A stretch of 6,541 bases of DNA from Lachnospiraceae bacterium. Its GTDB lineage: Bacteria; Bacillota; Clostridia; Lachnospirales; Lachnospiraceae. Position numbers and translations under genes: made by a program. Location of the stretch: NCBI GenBank assembly GCA_900770345.1, contig CAAGKF010000008.1:1-6541 (forward strand), in the 5' to 3' direction. A model generated the notes under the pieces. That model was not told the DNA's origin. It made no database searches and saw only the letters and a list, made by a program, of their open reading frames with translations. Positions 6,241 through 6,541 of this stretch are shown here, piece after piece; within the stretch, counting starts at the first letter, position 1; each line of letters begins with the position of its first letter.

Positions 6241-6260
6241 AATCACTATGGGAGGAAAAA

Positions 6261-6541
6261 ATGAGTAAAGTGCTTACTATCGGCGAAGCCATGGGCTTGC
6301 TGATTGCTGAAGAAATGGGACCGCTGGAAGAAGTGGAACATTTTTCCCGCCATGTCTGCGGGGCGGAACTGAATTACGCCGTCGGCATGGCCCGGCTGGG
6401 CAATGATGTGTCGTATATTTCTAAGGTCGGCGTCGACCCCTTCGGGAAGTGCATCTGCAACTTCCTCAAGGCCAATGGCATCCACGATGACTATGTCTGG
6501 ACTGATGACGACCATATGACAGGGTTCCAGATGAAAGAAAA
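6261..6541 (+). CDS. kdgK: PfkB-family sugar kinase, probably 2-keto-3-deoxygluconate kinase (3' partial)
   Basis: KdgK phosphorylates 2-keto-3-deoxygluconate with ATP to KDPG, the step after UxuA. Ninety-three codons are visible, starting MSKVLTIGEAMGLL. CGAELNYAVGMARLG at 33-47 is the N-terminal PfkB (ribokinase) signature, with Cys33 where the first of two glycines usually stands. SKVGVDPFGKCI at 54-65 is the conserved G-x-D-x-F-G segment. The ATG follows GGGAGG (6250-6255) by 5 bases. The frame is open to the window edge and about two thirds of the gene is missing, including the C-terminal catalytic Asp motif. Fructokinase or another PfkB kinase is possible from the N-terminus alone; the hexuronate context and the box shared with uxuA favour KDG kinase. 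Confidence 0.85.
   Translation, partial: MSKVLTIGEAMGLLIAEEMGPLEEVEHFSRHVCGAELNYAVGMARLGNDVSYISKVGVDPFGKCICNFLKANGIHDDYVWTDDDHMTGFQMKE

Overview
The window holds a D-glucuronate (hexuronate) catabolic operon on the + strand, preceded by the end of an unrelated oxidoreductase gene and followed by the start of the kinase that continues the same pathway. All genes point the same way. Strong Shine-Dalgarno sites, GC content near 50 % and the protein types suggest a low-to-mid GC Firmicutes relative. Diderm Negativicutes such as a Megasphaera-like organism are my best guess, but this rests on general impression and the style of the intergenic repeats, not on a marker gene.

Layout. Bases 1-107 are the last 34 codons and stop of a D-2-hydroxyacid dehydrogenase. 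Bases 108-488 are non-coding. They hold a CGCAGAC-type heptamer array, a first intrinsic terminator, a second heptamer array of CTAACCA type, a second very strong terminator, and then an AT-rich promoter region with a palindromic box. The operon is uxuA (489-1568), uxuB (1585-3189), uxaC (3206-4621) and a GPH/MFS symporter gene (4635-6155), with gaps of only 13-16 bases, each containing a good ribosome binding site. After a 105-base gap the 5' part of a PfkB-family kinase, probably kdgK, starts at 6261 and runs off the window.

How the genes work together. The symporter probably brings in a hexuronate or glucuronide. UxaC isomerises D-glucuronate to D-fructuronate, UxuB reduces this to D-mannonate, UxuA dehydrates it to 2-keto-3-deoxygluconate (KDG), and KdgK phosphorylates KDG to KDPG. 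Gene order is the reverse of reaction order for the first three enzymes. KDPG aldolase, a regulator and any beta-glucuronidase are not in view.

Main points of interest: a 20-base box (17/20 identical, containing the palindrome ATACTAGTAT) occurs in front of both uxuA and the kinase, suggesting one regulator for two transcription units; the symporter lacks the second acidic residue of the MelB-type cation site; UxuB has an extra residue in its catalytic K-N-H motif; two unrelated 7-bp-period arrays flank a terminator; and a REP-like hairpin sits in the kinase leader. I see no defence system, mobile element or otherwise unknown gene system here.
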